From the NCBI GenBank assembly GCA_018257865.1, contig JAEUBA010000002.1, positions 558,001 to 622,000 on the forward strand: DNA of 64,000 bases. The letters run 5' to 3'. Origin of the DNA: Stereocaulon alpinum (lineage: Eukaryota > Ascomycota > Lecanoromycetes > Lecanorales > Stereocaulaceae). A program made the position numbers and the translations under genes. The number at the start of each line of letters is the position of its first letter. Positions within the stretch are counted from its first letter, which is position 1. Shown one piece after another: positions 1 to 10,467 of the stretch. Below the pieces are notes generated by a model. It saw nothing but the letters and a program-made list of their open reading frames with translations. It had not been told where the DNA came from and did not search any database.

Positions 1-503
1 ATCTCGAAAATAGAGTGATTGGGACTAGAGTAATTTGAACTTGGAGGGTAGGATTTACGGCTATGTTGATATTCATTAATTTGCGGACTTAACGTGGGGT
101 TACGAAAATTACTGCATGGGGAAAACGCAAAACGTTAAGGCTTGGCTGAGGAACCACAACGGGCTTTAGATATTGCCTTATTGGGTATAGAACCACGCGG
201 GTCCCAGCTCGGCGAAAATTACCCATCCCTCTTTCGATAGTAGACATGACGGGATCGTCCGCACCCCTGTACCGCCAACCTCGGGTCTTACAGCTCTTCT
301 TCTGCCAAGCCCAATCACGTGGTCTTGGCATTCCCTATCACAAACCACAAGCTACCATGCACATCTCAGCAAAATGACCTAACAGCAACTTCTCAGGCTG
401 TCAGAGCTTATATATACGGATTATACCTGTCAAAATTCATCATGAGAGTTTGAATTGTGATGAAAGTCCGCTCCTCAATCCTAAGCAGCCTCAAAACTAA
501 GCC
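1..503. other. intergenic, left edge; no gene recognised
   Basis: No recognisable coding sequence on either strand; the one open frame here (89-331, minus) has no family resemblance and no splice context. The right part is the probable promoter of the zinc-cluster regulator that starts at 504. Confidence 0.5.
408..416 (+). promoter_or_regulatory. TATA-like box upstream of the zinc-cluster regulator
   Basis: The stretch TTATATATA lies about 90 bp before the ATG at 504, a plausible core-promoter distance for a fungal gene. It is seen only as a motif; there is no independent evidence for the start of transcription. Confidence 0.3.
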
Positions 504-2914
504 ATGGCCGAAAAGTCGCCCTTTCATAACAAATTCCGTGTCGATGGCTACGCTTCACGGGCATCCTCATCTGCTAAGGTCACCAAAAGACACCGCATTC
601 CGCTGTCGTGTGCTCCTTGTAGAGTAAGGAAGTAGGCTTTTCCTGGCTCCTTCTAGCTCATGTGCTGACTACGCTAGGCTGAGATGTAATCGTGCACAAC
701 CCTGTGAGCACTGTAGTATGCAGGGAGATGCTACTTTGTGTTCATATGCCACTGCTGCCAACCCACAATCTACTCTAGGTAGCGGCAAGGTTCAAGATAC
801 CGAGGATCAGCTACATTGTCTTGAACATTTAGTGGCGGAGGCAATAAAGTTGCATCAAGGTAAAACACAGAGTCCCGTACGTAGTATCAACCCATCCATA
901 ACGATGTATTATTGATGGTTCTTTTGATTCAGAATAGCATAGACTTCGCACTTAATCTCTCGTCCGGTGCCTCCTCGGACGGTCTTCAGACGGAAATATC
1001 CACCCCAGAAGGAAATCAATTCGCAACAGTAGGACCGACAACATGGACTGTTATTCTGGGCAATGTATGTCAAGCTTATGCGCTGATAGCACTCCGGCGC
1101 TGACCTGCCAAGATACAAGATGTCATAGTTGACCTAGGTGCCAACGCTGACAATGTGTCGATTGGTAATGATGAAAATTTTTCACGAACTGCGAGTGGGA
1201 CCGAGGACATTAGCATCTTTACTGTCAGAAGACCACCGAGTCTGGAGACCGTGCTTTGCGAGTTGCCGCCGCGTGAAGAGGTTGACAGATACCTTTCTAA
1301 ATACTTCAACGTGAAATACGTCGTCCTCCGTACGTACTGTACTTCCGTAATCGTACTAGGGACACTAATATACGATAGCTACCATACATATTTACAGCTT
1401 TCAAAGAATGGTGACTCACTCCAACGCCTCATGGGGTAAAAGCTAATTGAAGAAGTACGAGGAATTCTGGAAGGATCCTTATCAAGTCCCGATCTTTTGG
1501 ATTGCGCAGCTCTTCGCAATTCTATCTATATCAGCCCTACTCAGCGACCTAAGAGGTTCTGGGCCCAACAAGAATAGTGGCCATTCGTCCACCAAGAACC
1601 AATTCCTCAAGGCAGCCGCTCAATGTCTGACCCTCGGCAACTTTACACAACCTCACAGGTATGTTATTGAAGCATTACTCCTGTACACTCAATGCAAGTA
1701 CATGTGCAGCCCAGAGCCTGTCGGTGAGCTGTGGGTACTGTTTGGCCTGGTCGTGCGTCAAGCCCTTCGCATGGGCTACCACCGTGATCCCGATCACCTC
1801 CAGAACATTACAGTCTTCGAAGGAGAAATGCGACGCCGCTCCTGGGCCGTTTTGCGCCAACTTGACCTTTTGAACAGCTACCAAATGGGTCTTCCAAGTT
1901 CGACACAATCGCTTCACTCTGATACCGCACTTCCACGCAACCTTCAGGACTCGGATTTTGACGAAGCTAGTACAGCTCTACCTGTTGCACGGCCTGAGAC
2001 TGAGGCAACCCATATTCTATATTTCCTAGTTAAAGCCAGCCTCATGGCCGCGTTCGAGGAAATTTTGAAGTACGAATCGTCCTTCAAGGTCCCTTCTGAT
2101 CAGAAGATTGCTGCGCTTGACGCAGAGCTTCGACAGGTTCATGAATCAGTGCCTTTCCCTTTCAAATTAAGGAGCATGGCGCAGTCCTTCGCCGACACTC
2201 CGAATGTTATCATGATGCGCGCCAATATTGAGATACTATTCCAAAAAAGCCTTTGTGTACTCCATCGACGTAACCTTACAGTGCGGCTGCCGTCCGTTCA
2301 GACCATCGATATTTGCGCGGATGCTTCGATGAGGATGTTAGAGCTTCAGGTCGATCTGCATCAAGAAGCACAACCAGGTGGTCAGCTACACGAAGAGCGT
2401 TGGATGCTCTCTTCACTTACAACAACCGACTTTTTTCTTGCTGCTATGATTCTATCATTGGTACTCCTCCAAAAGCGGGCGCGAGGACTCGATCAGGACT
2501 CAGAGCGCAATATCCTGCAGAAGCTTGAATTGCTAGATAAATCTCTTCTGATCTTCGACGCTCAGAAAGTCGTTTCTAATCAGGCTTGTAAGATTAGCCT
2601 GGGATTAAGATCCGTGAAGAGCAAATTGAAAGCAGTCTACGGGAATGCGACATCCTCAAATACTCCAAGCGACCAAAGCGATTCGGTAGAGGTTCCATCG
2701 TTCATGGTGGTTCCTCAATTGCATCAAGACGCTTCTATCAGTGGCAGGCAGACGGCGAATACGTTCGAAGATGCTGTAAACATGAACGAATACTTTGATT
2801 GGGTAAGCATACGCTCATCTACGGCTTTCCTCAATATCTTCGGGAACACAAAGCTGATTGTCTGACTATCAACAGAATCTCTTTGACCAGTATCCTTTTG
2901 ACCTAGATGTATAG
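504..2914 (+). CDS. Zn2Cys6 (fungal zinc cluster) transcription factor
   Basis: Predicted nuclear DNA-binding regulator of 693 residues. Exons by inspection: 504-631, 678-876, 933-1064, 1113-1333, 1398-1410, 1453-2802, 2876-2914; together 2082 nt, in frame throughout. The zinc cluster spans the first intron: Cys36, Cys39, Cys46, Cys52, Cys55 and Cys64 give CX2CX6CX5CX2CX8C, the canonical binuclear cluster, preceded by a basic KRHR stretch. The middle part (YEEFW.DP...ISALLSD, then ALRMGYHRDP and MRRRSWAVLRQLD) has the signature of the fungal-specific transcription factor domain PF04082. The weakest part of the model is the 13 bp exon 1398-1410, which is needed to join exons 4 and 6 in frame. 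The next gene downstream on the same strand is an O-methyltransferase, which suggests a pathway-specific regulator of secondary metabolism; the target genes are inference. Confidence 0.88.
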
Positions 2915-3231
2915 GCTCCCAACAACTTCGACTAGACTACCAAATGTAAACCCTTTGACGCGATTTCCATAAGCAATTAGGTCCATAGTCTAGTGAAATT
3001 TCTTACTAAAGTGATTTGCCCTTGACTGAGACCGCATCAGACCTGAGCGGACCCGAGTGGACCCAAAATCAACTGGTTGGAGGCTACGACTCATAACAAA
3101 CTACCTCACAGTCCTATCAAAGAAATTTGAAGGCTCAAGGATCCAGTAATCTTGTCTTCTAATTTCAACGATTGCAAGTTATTATAGATTCGCCAGGTGT
3201 TGATACAGGAGATCATAAGAATCCAGTCACG

Positions 3232-4715
3232 ATGACCAAAGGCGCATCCACCCGCATAAGCGAGTTATCTTCCATCATATCGAGCGCCACCAGCAAGTTC
3301 GATGGTTATCTGTCCGCTCAAGGTCTTCCAACACCATCGTTCGACCCGGGTGCACCACCTTTTCTCCCTTTGCCTCCCGATGTGGCCGAAGCTAAGCAAC
3401 TTGTTTTGGAGGCAACGGATGAACTCCATGCATTGACAGCAGGGCCATTGGGGACTTTATTCACCCCATACGTAAGTTAGACGCTCACGTCGACCTCCCA
3501 CCATGGCTGGCATAGTAAGCTTTTGTGCTATACGGCTGATATCGCTGCTCTTCCAGCACAACCATCTCATCAGCCTGCATGCCATCAATCGGTTTGAAAT
3601 TGCAAAAAGCTTCGAATTTGAAGCTAGCTATGATGAGATTGCTCTTTCTTCCGGGCTCAGCGAGTTTGATGTTCGCCGTTTACTGAGAACAGCGATGACT
3701 TACCATATCTTTCACGAGCCACGGCCAGGAGTTGTCGCGCATACTGCAGCGTCAAAGCTTCTTGCAGTCGCTCCAGGGATGGAGGACGCTATCGCATTGA
3801 TCACGGAGGAGAATTGGACAAGCGCTTCCAAGGTCCGTGAGCATAAAATGGTTCTGTCTGACCTGTCTAATCGTGGGATCAGGTTGTCGACGCTATGATC
3901 AAGTGGCCTGGTTCGCAAGAACCAAATCAAGCTGGATTCCAGCTAGCAAATGGTACCTCAGAGTCCCTTTTCGCTTGCCTCGCAAAAGATCCGGCTCGAG
4001 CTGGACGATTCGCCAACGCCATGGCGAATCTGGCCCAGGATCCCGGGTTCTCGCCCGAGCACATCTGCCAAAACTATCCTTGGGCCGAATTGGGGACTGC
4101 AACAGTCGTTGACGTGGGAGGCTCTAGCGGCACATTCGGTATCGCACTTGCGGAGCACTTCCCGAAGCTTAAAGTAATTGTCCAGGATCGCCCAGATGTT
4201 GTTCAAGTCGCCTCAAAGCAGCTGCCCGAGGCATTGAAGCAGCGAGTCAGCTTCATGGCCCATGACTTCTTCACGGAACAGCTCGTCAAATATGCGGATG
4301 TATATTTTTTCAAGTGGATCTTCCACGATTGGTCTGACAAATACTCGATCCAAATCTTACGAAGCTTGATACCCGCATTGAAAAAAGGTGCAAAGATCAT
4401 CATCAACGAATATATTGTACCTCAGCCAGGTGAGGTTTCGTTGTTGAAGGAGAGAGAGATTCGGTAAGTACTCCGGTTCCACACTGCCTAGTCTGGCCTT
4501 GCGTCAGCTTTAGCTAACCGTGCTCCAGCGCCTATGACTTGACCATGCTCGAAATGCTAAATGCAAAGGAGCGAGAAGTGGGTGATTGGGAAAAGTTGTT
4601 TAACGAGGCTGATCCGGGATTTCGAGTTCTCAGTATCAAGCAACCGCCAGCGGCGAAATTGGGCATCATCGAAGCCGAATGGGTGGGTACCGAGGAAGTG
4701 AATGGGTTTCATTAG
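3232..4715 (+). CDS. SAM-dependent O-methyltransferase (OMT2/COMT-like family)
   Basis: Predicted 427-residue methyltransferase that would move a methyl group from S-adenosylmethionine to a hydroxyl of a small molecule, probably a polyketide or other secondary metabolite. Exons: 3232-3471, 3557-3832, 3883-4463, 4529-4715 (1284 nt). An N-terminal helical dimerisation/winged-helix part (SLHAINRFEIA, DEIALSSGLSEFDVRRLLRTA) is followed by SAM motif I VVDVGGSSG at about residues 247-255, an acidic D in VIVQDRPDV, and FHDWSD at about 318-323, whose His (about 320) is the catalytic base position in plant and fungal OMTs. The last intron contains a good branch site (AGCTAAC). Length fits fungal cluster OMTs. 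It starts 317 bp after the zinc-cluster regulator on the same strand. Substrate cannot be told from sequence. Confidence 0.9.
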
Positions 4716-6508
4716 ATAGTCGAAGCTTCATTACCTTGCATCCGCAAACGGATAAGTATCTCATGACCTGTAGCTAGCTCTCACAGTCTTGTCTCTCACT
4801 GAGCGATCACTGCCAGCCATTATGCATGGATGACCCTTTGAGCCAAGCCCATTCTTGAATTTCGCTATGGTACCTCAAGCGAGACAGCAGTGCTTCTAGT
4901 GAAGCATTCATTTGTGCATAAAGTCTGCGTAGCGAGATCGAAGGGGTAACTAAGTTAGTAATCAACTAGTAGGAATTTCCTTCGCTACGCCAACAATTGA
5001 CTTCCAGAACTGAGGGTTCACCTATTCTCCCAATGTAGGATATAGATTCGATACCGGAATTCTCGGGAAGGGCATGAGGTAATTCCAGGTGCTAATTTGA
5101 TGATTTCAAGCTCGAACGTGTAGCTGCGGGACCCATTTGTACTCTTCTGCTTTGGCGGGCCAAACGGCCCATGCGCGTGCGCCCTGGAAACGGGCCCATA
5201 TCGGGGGAGACCCCACGTTTGTACAAAGCGACCCTTTGCAAAAAGCCCCTACCATATGAGTCTGAATAATCTCTTCAAGACTCAGTTTTAGAAGAAAATA
5301 CTACTGCAACGTTTTTCAATTTTGTAAATGTGTAGATATGTCTCCATACAAGTTTCCTTAAAGATGCTATTGTTGTTGCATTATTCGAGTGACTAGGTAA
5401 CTCACGTCACCAACTAAGCTGGGTTGGTCTTGGCAAGGCGCTCTCACCAAAAGTCCAATGCCTTCAAGGCAATTCATTTTCGCAACGACGTCAACTCACA
5501 GGACAAAGTCGCTAAGTAGAACATCATTGGTACAATCTCCTAGAGTTTCTTCGCGCAAGGCTGTCCGCAAATGCCTTCGTTCAGCACTCATCGCAGGGGG
5601 TCTTTCTGGAGGTCCGCTTTGTACAGACGCGGGATCTGCCCCGCTTGGGGCCCCTGAAGAATGTTCGTACGGTGCACGGTCTACCTAACAAGCTCCGTAC
5701 AGGCGTACCTTTACGGGGTGCAAGTCCAGCAAGATCGCGATACGTGCAGTCGATGTTGCAGGCGAGTCTCTGCGACAGCGGCGTGCTGGGTGGTGGTACA
5801 CATTGGGCTGCGCATCGGGGTACGTACGCGCGGCAACCATAACTTAGGGGACCCGAGTGAGGTAGTTTCTTACCTGCAGCTTACAAGTGATACTTCCTAT
5901 TACATATGTCTTTTACACTCACGCTGCTATTATCCCTGTTTGTGCGCTTCGGTATACAATGATCGGAAGGAAGAGGCTTTCTATTACCTTTAGAATATCA
6001 GTGATCTGATTGGAGACTGATTGGTCATTGATTTGGGGGTGAACAATCTATTGCTATTGATGTTGTTTTTGCTAGATAGATTTGCATGCAGAGATTTTAT
6101 TTAAGTTGCACGGAGGCCTTGGCAAGCCCTAGCCCTAGTACACTAGTTAAGCGAGCCTAGTTGAGCAGGCCTCATCCACCATAGTTTTCACCACTTATTC
6201 TAACGATTACTGTGTCGTGTTCCGTAATTTGAAAGGGCAGTGTGGAAATTAGATAAAGGTCTACTGAGGTCAAACTGATTCTCACGATCGGTCACACACA
6301 TGCACATAAGGAGCCGGCACTACTCATAGGAGATCTACAAATTACTTTCAATATTCTAGAGACCTATGGAAGGACCTGAGTGTACGAAGTCTTAAATGGC
6401 CATCAAGGCTGAGCAAAACACTCGCACCCAGCATAGTCAATAAAGACACTTAGCACATCGATCGCCACATACACGGCCTAGGCTGTCAGTAGTCCTCTCT
6501 GAGCTATA
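4716..6508. other. 1.8 kb intergenic, no gene recognised
   Basis: Several short open frames between 5458 and 5993 overlap one another in different frames and have no recognisable domain, so I do not call them genes. The right part holds one arm of a dispersed repeat (6039-6174, separate entry). The last 300 bp should carry the promoter of the sulfotransferase-like gene. Confidence 0.5.
6039..6174 (+). repeat. dispersed repeat, copy 1 (inverted relative to copy at 28085-28242)
   Basis: Aligns, with small gaps, to the reverse complement of 28085-28242. Shared blocks include GGTGAACAA, GCATGCAGAGATT, CTTGGCAAG, CCCTAGCCCTAGTA and GCAGGCCTCAT in the same order. The copies are clearly diverged, so this is an old repeat. 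It is probably a fragment or end of a transposable element; no coding sequence is visible in it. Confidence 0.7.
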
Positions 6509-7567
6509 ATGGCAACGACACCTCTAAGCCTAGAGGAGCGCGACACCAAAATCTTCCTCGACTATTTGATCAACACCATCCTCGGCACCCCGCCCACGAA
6601 ATTTCGACCCATCGACTTCCTCCACGATGGCCGCCGCGAGGTGCCTATGAAAGTCTTATGTCTGGGCTATTCCCGCACCGGCACGCTGGATTTGTCGATC
6701 GCGCTCGAGACGCTGGGATTCCGCACATATCATCTTGCAGAAGTGTCGCAGAACCCGACGCATTTCCCGTGCTGGAAACAGGCGCAGGAAGCAAAATATT
6801 TGGGCAAGGGGAAGATGTGGGAAAAAAAAGAGTTTGAAAAGATGTTGGGGAAGCATGATGTAGGTCGAAAGAAACGCTAATGTTTCCCTTGCCTTGCTGC
6901 ACTTCTAAGTTCTGGACTGCGTCGCACTCGGAGACTAACGCTCTAGCAAACAGGCCGTACTCGACATTCCGTGCCTTAATTTTGCGGAAGAGCTAATAGC
7001 GATGTATCCTGACGCCAAAGTCATCCTCTCGGACATGCCCGCCGACGGTCAGTATCGCGCTCCCACGAGTCAGAGGTGGCGCCGGTGGCTAACACATAGT
7101 CTTTCTCTACAGAATGGATCGCAAAAATGTCCCAATCGGCAGGCTATGTGATGACCTGGAAATCCTGGCCCTTCATTGCGTGGGCGGACCCGATCCTCGT
7201 CAAACCTTGGTGGGACTACATGCGGCTAACGAACCGAATCATCGGCTGGACAGAGCCGGCAAGAGCAAAGGCAAACTATCTCAAGCACAATGCCTCAGTG
7301 CGCAAGGCGTGCCCGAAGGAGAGGCTGCTGGAGTTCACGCCGGGCAAGTCGGGCTGGGAGGAGCTCTGCGCTTTTCTGGGCACAGACGTGCCCGCGACGC
7401 CGTTTCCCAAGGTACCCGACGAACAGTTCTTTGTCGGCGTGCATATCTTTTATCTTATTAGAGCAGCGAAGCTAGCCGCCGGGAAGGTGGCTCTGGTCGC
7501 TGCGCCTGTGATTGCACTCTCAGCGACTGCTTGGTATTTTGATTATTCATGGGCTCTTAAGCGGTAG
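6509..7567 (+). CDS. sulfotransferase-like P-loop protein (fungal, PF17784-type)
   Basis: Predicted 299-residue protein; exons 6509-6859, 6954-7047, 7113-7567 (900 nt). It belongs to the large fungal family of sulfotransferase-like P-loop proteins often mislabelled NAD-dependent epimerases: MKVLCLGYSRTGT at about residues 47-59 matches the PAPS-binding loop (usual form GxPRTGT), followed by the typical SLxxALExLGFxxYH block, then the VLDIPC..F..EL...YPDAKVIL block and a C-terminal CPKERLLEF...GWEELCAFLG..VP motif. Here the loop has Ser where Pro is usual. The last 35 residues (about 263-292) form one hydrophobic segment, so a membrane anchor is likely. True sulfotransferase activity is unproven for this family and the substrate is unknown. 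It is convergent with the Myb gene, 343 bp between stops. Confidence 0.85.
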
Positions 7568-7910
7568 TTTGAACATTAGAGCCTTATGCTGCTTGAAAAG
7601 AATATTCAGCCGACGACATTTGAAGACTGCGTGACTGAATTGCCCAGTACCATGATAGGACTGGTGATAGCGGACGACAGCGTGCTAGTCCATCGAATCA
7701 AACGGAAGGTGGTCTAATGTTTAAGCAGATCTAAAGAATTTGATCTAGTCTACCTGTCTACTCCCCATAAGTTATAGATATTGTGTCTGTCTTCGTTCGT
7801 TTTTCCTGTCACATGTTATAAATCATACAAGTCTTGTCTATCTTTCCTCGGGAGAAAGTGAATGTGCTGAACGCCCTTTGACTAACCTGCATGTATGTAC
7901 AGGCACTCCT
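7568..7910. other. intergenic between convergent genes (3' ends)
   Basis: Separates the stop codons of the sulfotransferase-like gene (plus) and the Myb gene (minus). Probably the two 3' UTRs; no further gene seen. Confidence 0.5.
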
Positions 7911-9365
7911 TCACTGGACGGTCATCTTCATCTTCACGTCAACATTACTGTTGAGCAGCATTGATGTCACCCTGTTTGCCGTCTCCGGCTGCATGTCCTC
8001 AAGGAACAGTGAAACTTTTTTCGCCTCACCCATGGTATGGGCTGAATCGCTCGACAATGAATTTTTTTGTATTGATGATGTCTCCATGACGGAGTGGAAC
8101 CACCCATCCCCCAAAGAGTCATTCTGCGGGTCCCGGCATAATTCGTGCGGTGCTTCGTCTCCGAAGTTATTCGTGACCCCTGGATCCATATGTGGGAATT
8201 GTTCAAGGGCTAGGGAGCCGTAATCCCTACCATCTGGTATAAGTTCCTCTGCTGATAACGTGGTTTCGTTGCTGTAGTGTTGCATACGCATAGTGGACGC
8301 AGGCGCTAGCGTTGTACAATGTGAATCAGAGGCAAATCCATCAGTCGAACTATCTAGCTCTATCAAGTCTCCCATGCTTGTCACTAAAGGGAGTGTTTGT
8401 GGAGTAAGCGAATCATGCAGGAAGAATCCGAAATCATCGTCCATGGCGCCTGCTGAGTAGACTGCGTTCTCAAAGTCCATAGATGACTCCGGTCCAGCGG
8501 TAGAAGCATTCGTATTGGAGGGAGTGGAGCCATGGCCGCCATCGTCCACCGCTTTAGTGAATAGAGAGGTAGTCGCTTCGACGCCCTCCGCTGCATCAGG
8601 GCCAGCTGATGTTGCAGAAGAGTTCTTGTCGCGTCGCCGAAGGTTTTTGATCACCGCATAGCTAAGTCCGAATTTGTTAGACCTGAAGGAGCCGTTGATG
8701 GAGCGGAGCACCCACCGATTCTTGACGTTAGTTGGACTTCGTTCAGAAAATTCTTCTTCAACAACTCTTCTCCAATTGCTACCGTACTTTGAGACGGCTG
8801 CCCAAAGGCGAGCATCATCCTCTGGCTCCCACTGGCTGTGATCCAGATCAGGATCTAAGAAATGTCTCCATCGTTTTGCACATTCTTTGCTAAAGTAAGG
8901 TTCATTCCAAGATATCAGGGGATACTGCTGCACTTACGATCTGCGTGGCGTGTACCCACCCGCTTCGCTACGCTTATCCATCTTTTAAGTTGTCAGTTTT
9001 TAGCTATGGTCTTCAAGAAGTGTAGGGAGATGACTTACTGGGGGCCAACTTGCGCAATTGCTTCCTCCAAAGCTTTGTCTTCACGGCGATTCCAAGGGCC
9101 TTTGTTGACGCTATCGCATATCTTACTCCATCGTTTCCGGCAGTCCTTATTCGTGCGATAAGGCAATTTTGTTGCAATCAGCTTCCAGTCCTTGAGGCTT
9201 CCATTTTGCACTGAAAGAGGGAGTACACGTTATTGATAATTCCTTCTAATGATCTGGTGTTTACACACGTTGTATCTCAGCCTCACGTTGCAGGATCTGA
9301 TCCTCTTGTGGAGTCCACGCTCTTCGAACATTCGCACGTGCTGGCTCTGCTATTGGGGTTGCCAT
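7911..9365 (-). CDS. Myb-like DNA-binding protein with three tandem Myb/SANT repeats
   Basis: Predicted nuclear transcription factor of 428 residues; minus-strand exons 9269-9365, 9039-9210, 8938-8981, 7911-8884 (1287 nt). All three introns (53-58 bp) fall inside the Myb region, and removing them restores three consecutive repeats: about residues 14-61 (RRAWTPQEDQ...DWKLIATKLPYRT..DCRKRW), 66-115 (KGPWNRREDKAL...QWISVAKRVGTRHADQCAKRW) and 118-165 (SQWEPEDDARLW...NWRRVVEEEF..RSPTNVKNRW). Conserved tryptophans are present in each repeat. The long C-terminal half is low-complexity, Ser/Thr/Asp rich with no domain, as in activators. The ATG at 9365 was preferred to the in-frame ATG at 9443, because the extra 26 residues do not resemble coding sequence of the family. 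Target genes unknown. Confidence 0.87.
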
Positions 9366-10467
9366 AGCTGACACTACCCACCACAAGGCTTTAAGGCCAA
9401 ATCCAGAGAGGCTTTCAGTGGAGAGGCCAAAGCCATCAATCAATGTATGAGATTTGCAGGATTACATGTCATGCTTATCCTAATAAATGCAACTGGATAA
9501 TGATACCGCAAGCGCCAATGGTTCACCCTCGAGCAATGTAGGAAGGATCGTGGATAAGGCAGTCTTTAACGTATCTGTGGAGGCTTATTTTCGACCAATG
9601 GCGAGACGGTACGGTCCAAGCCATGGTGTTGGACACCGGAATAGTAGAGATCAGAAGAGAGCTAGATAAGGCTAGCTTTGAGTTACGAACTAAGAATTTG
9701 AAATCAAACACACTTAGGCGGAGTAAGCTGACTGCAGAATTGTGACTTGTGACGTGTGACTTGGTACTTGATACTTGTCATTCGGCGAGTTGTCATTTGG
9801 CGAGTCGGCATTCGGCGGGTTGGCATTCCCCGGTGCTTGGCGCAATCAAACCCTTTCAAGCGAACGCCTTGCCAGGATAATGGCATGGAACACCACCTTA
9901 CTACAACGGCTGAAGATTGCGTTATAGGCTCTGGAATACGTTAAAGACCTCGACCAGGACTTCTCCCTCACCCAATAGACTTGAAATCCCTCGAGTTCTA
10001 TCAGGCTAAAACAATACCCACATCCCGAACCTGCATTCGGGCATGACTATAATGGTCGCTTGCAGTCGGTTGGCGCAGAGGGTGACGAACGCATGGCTTG
10101 TCGCCCACACTAGCCCTGCGTTATTGGCATTATTGCTTAGCTTCTCGCGACTGTATTGACTCTACGTATCCCCGCAGCGTACACCCTGTTTCAGTAGGCT
10201 TACACCTCCAAGGTCTTACCGCCTCAGTTGCCAACCCCTCTCCGTTCCCAGCTCTAGAGGGCAAATCTCAAAATCTATATGCAACAACCGATATTTATTG
10301 TATATTTCGACTTAGCCAACACTAACAACCCTTCAGGTTACGTCCCAAATCGCCATTAAAATACCTATACGCCCCCGAAGCCCGAGCAGACCCCATGGAT
10401 GTCGAGAACCCTGACAGTGGGGGCCCTTACCAAAGGATTACGGGACTAGCCAGCGGTAGCTGCGAGA
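9366..10467. other. 1.1 kb intergenic with a minisatellite
   Basis: Apart from the 15 bp tandem repeat at 9776-9835 I see no gene, RNA or element here. Short open frames on both strands are unrelated to known domains. Confidence 0.5.
9776..9835 (+). repeat. 15 bp minisatellite, four imperfect units
   Basis: Four consecutive 15-mers of the form TGTCATTCGGCGAGT, with two to six changes in later units (TGTCATTTGGCGAGT, CGGCATTCGGCGGGT, TGGCATTCCCCGGTG). Non-coding context. Confidence 0.75.

Noticed and set aside
5458..5993. Three overlapping open frames of 65-110 codons on the plus strand
   Set aside because: They overlap in different frames, have no domain, no splice context and odd composition; most likely chance.
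9366..9443. Upstream in-frame ATG (9443) for the Myb gene
   Set aside because: The added 26 residues do not look like Myb N-termini; ATG at 9365 starts directly before conserved sequence.
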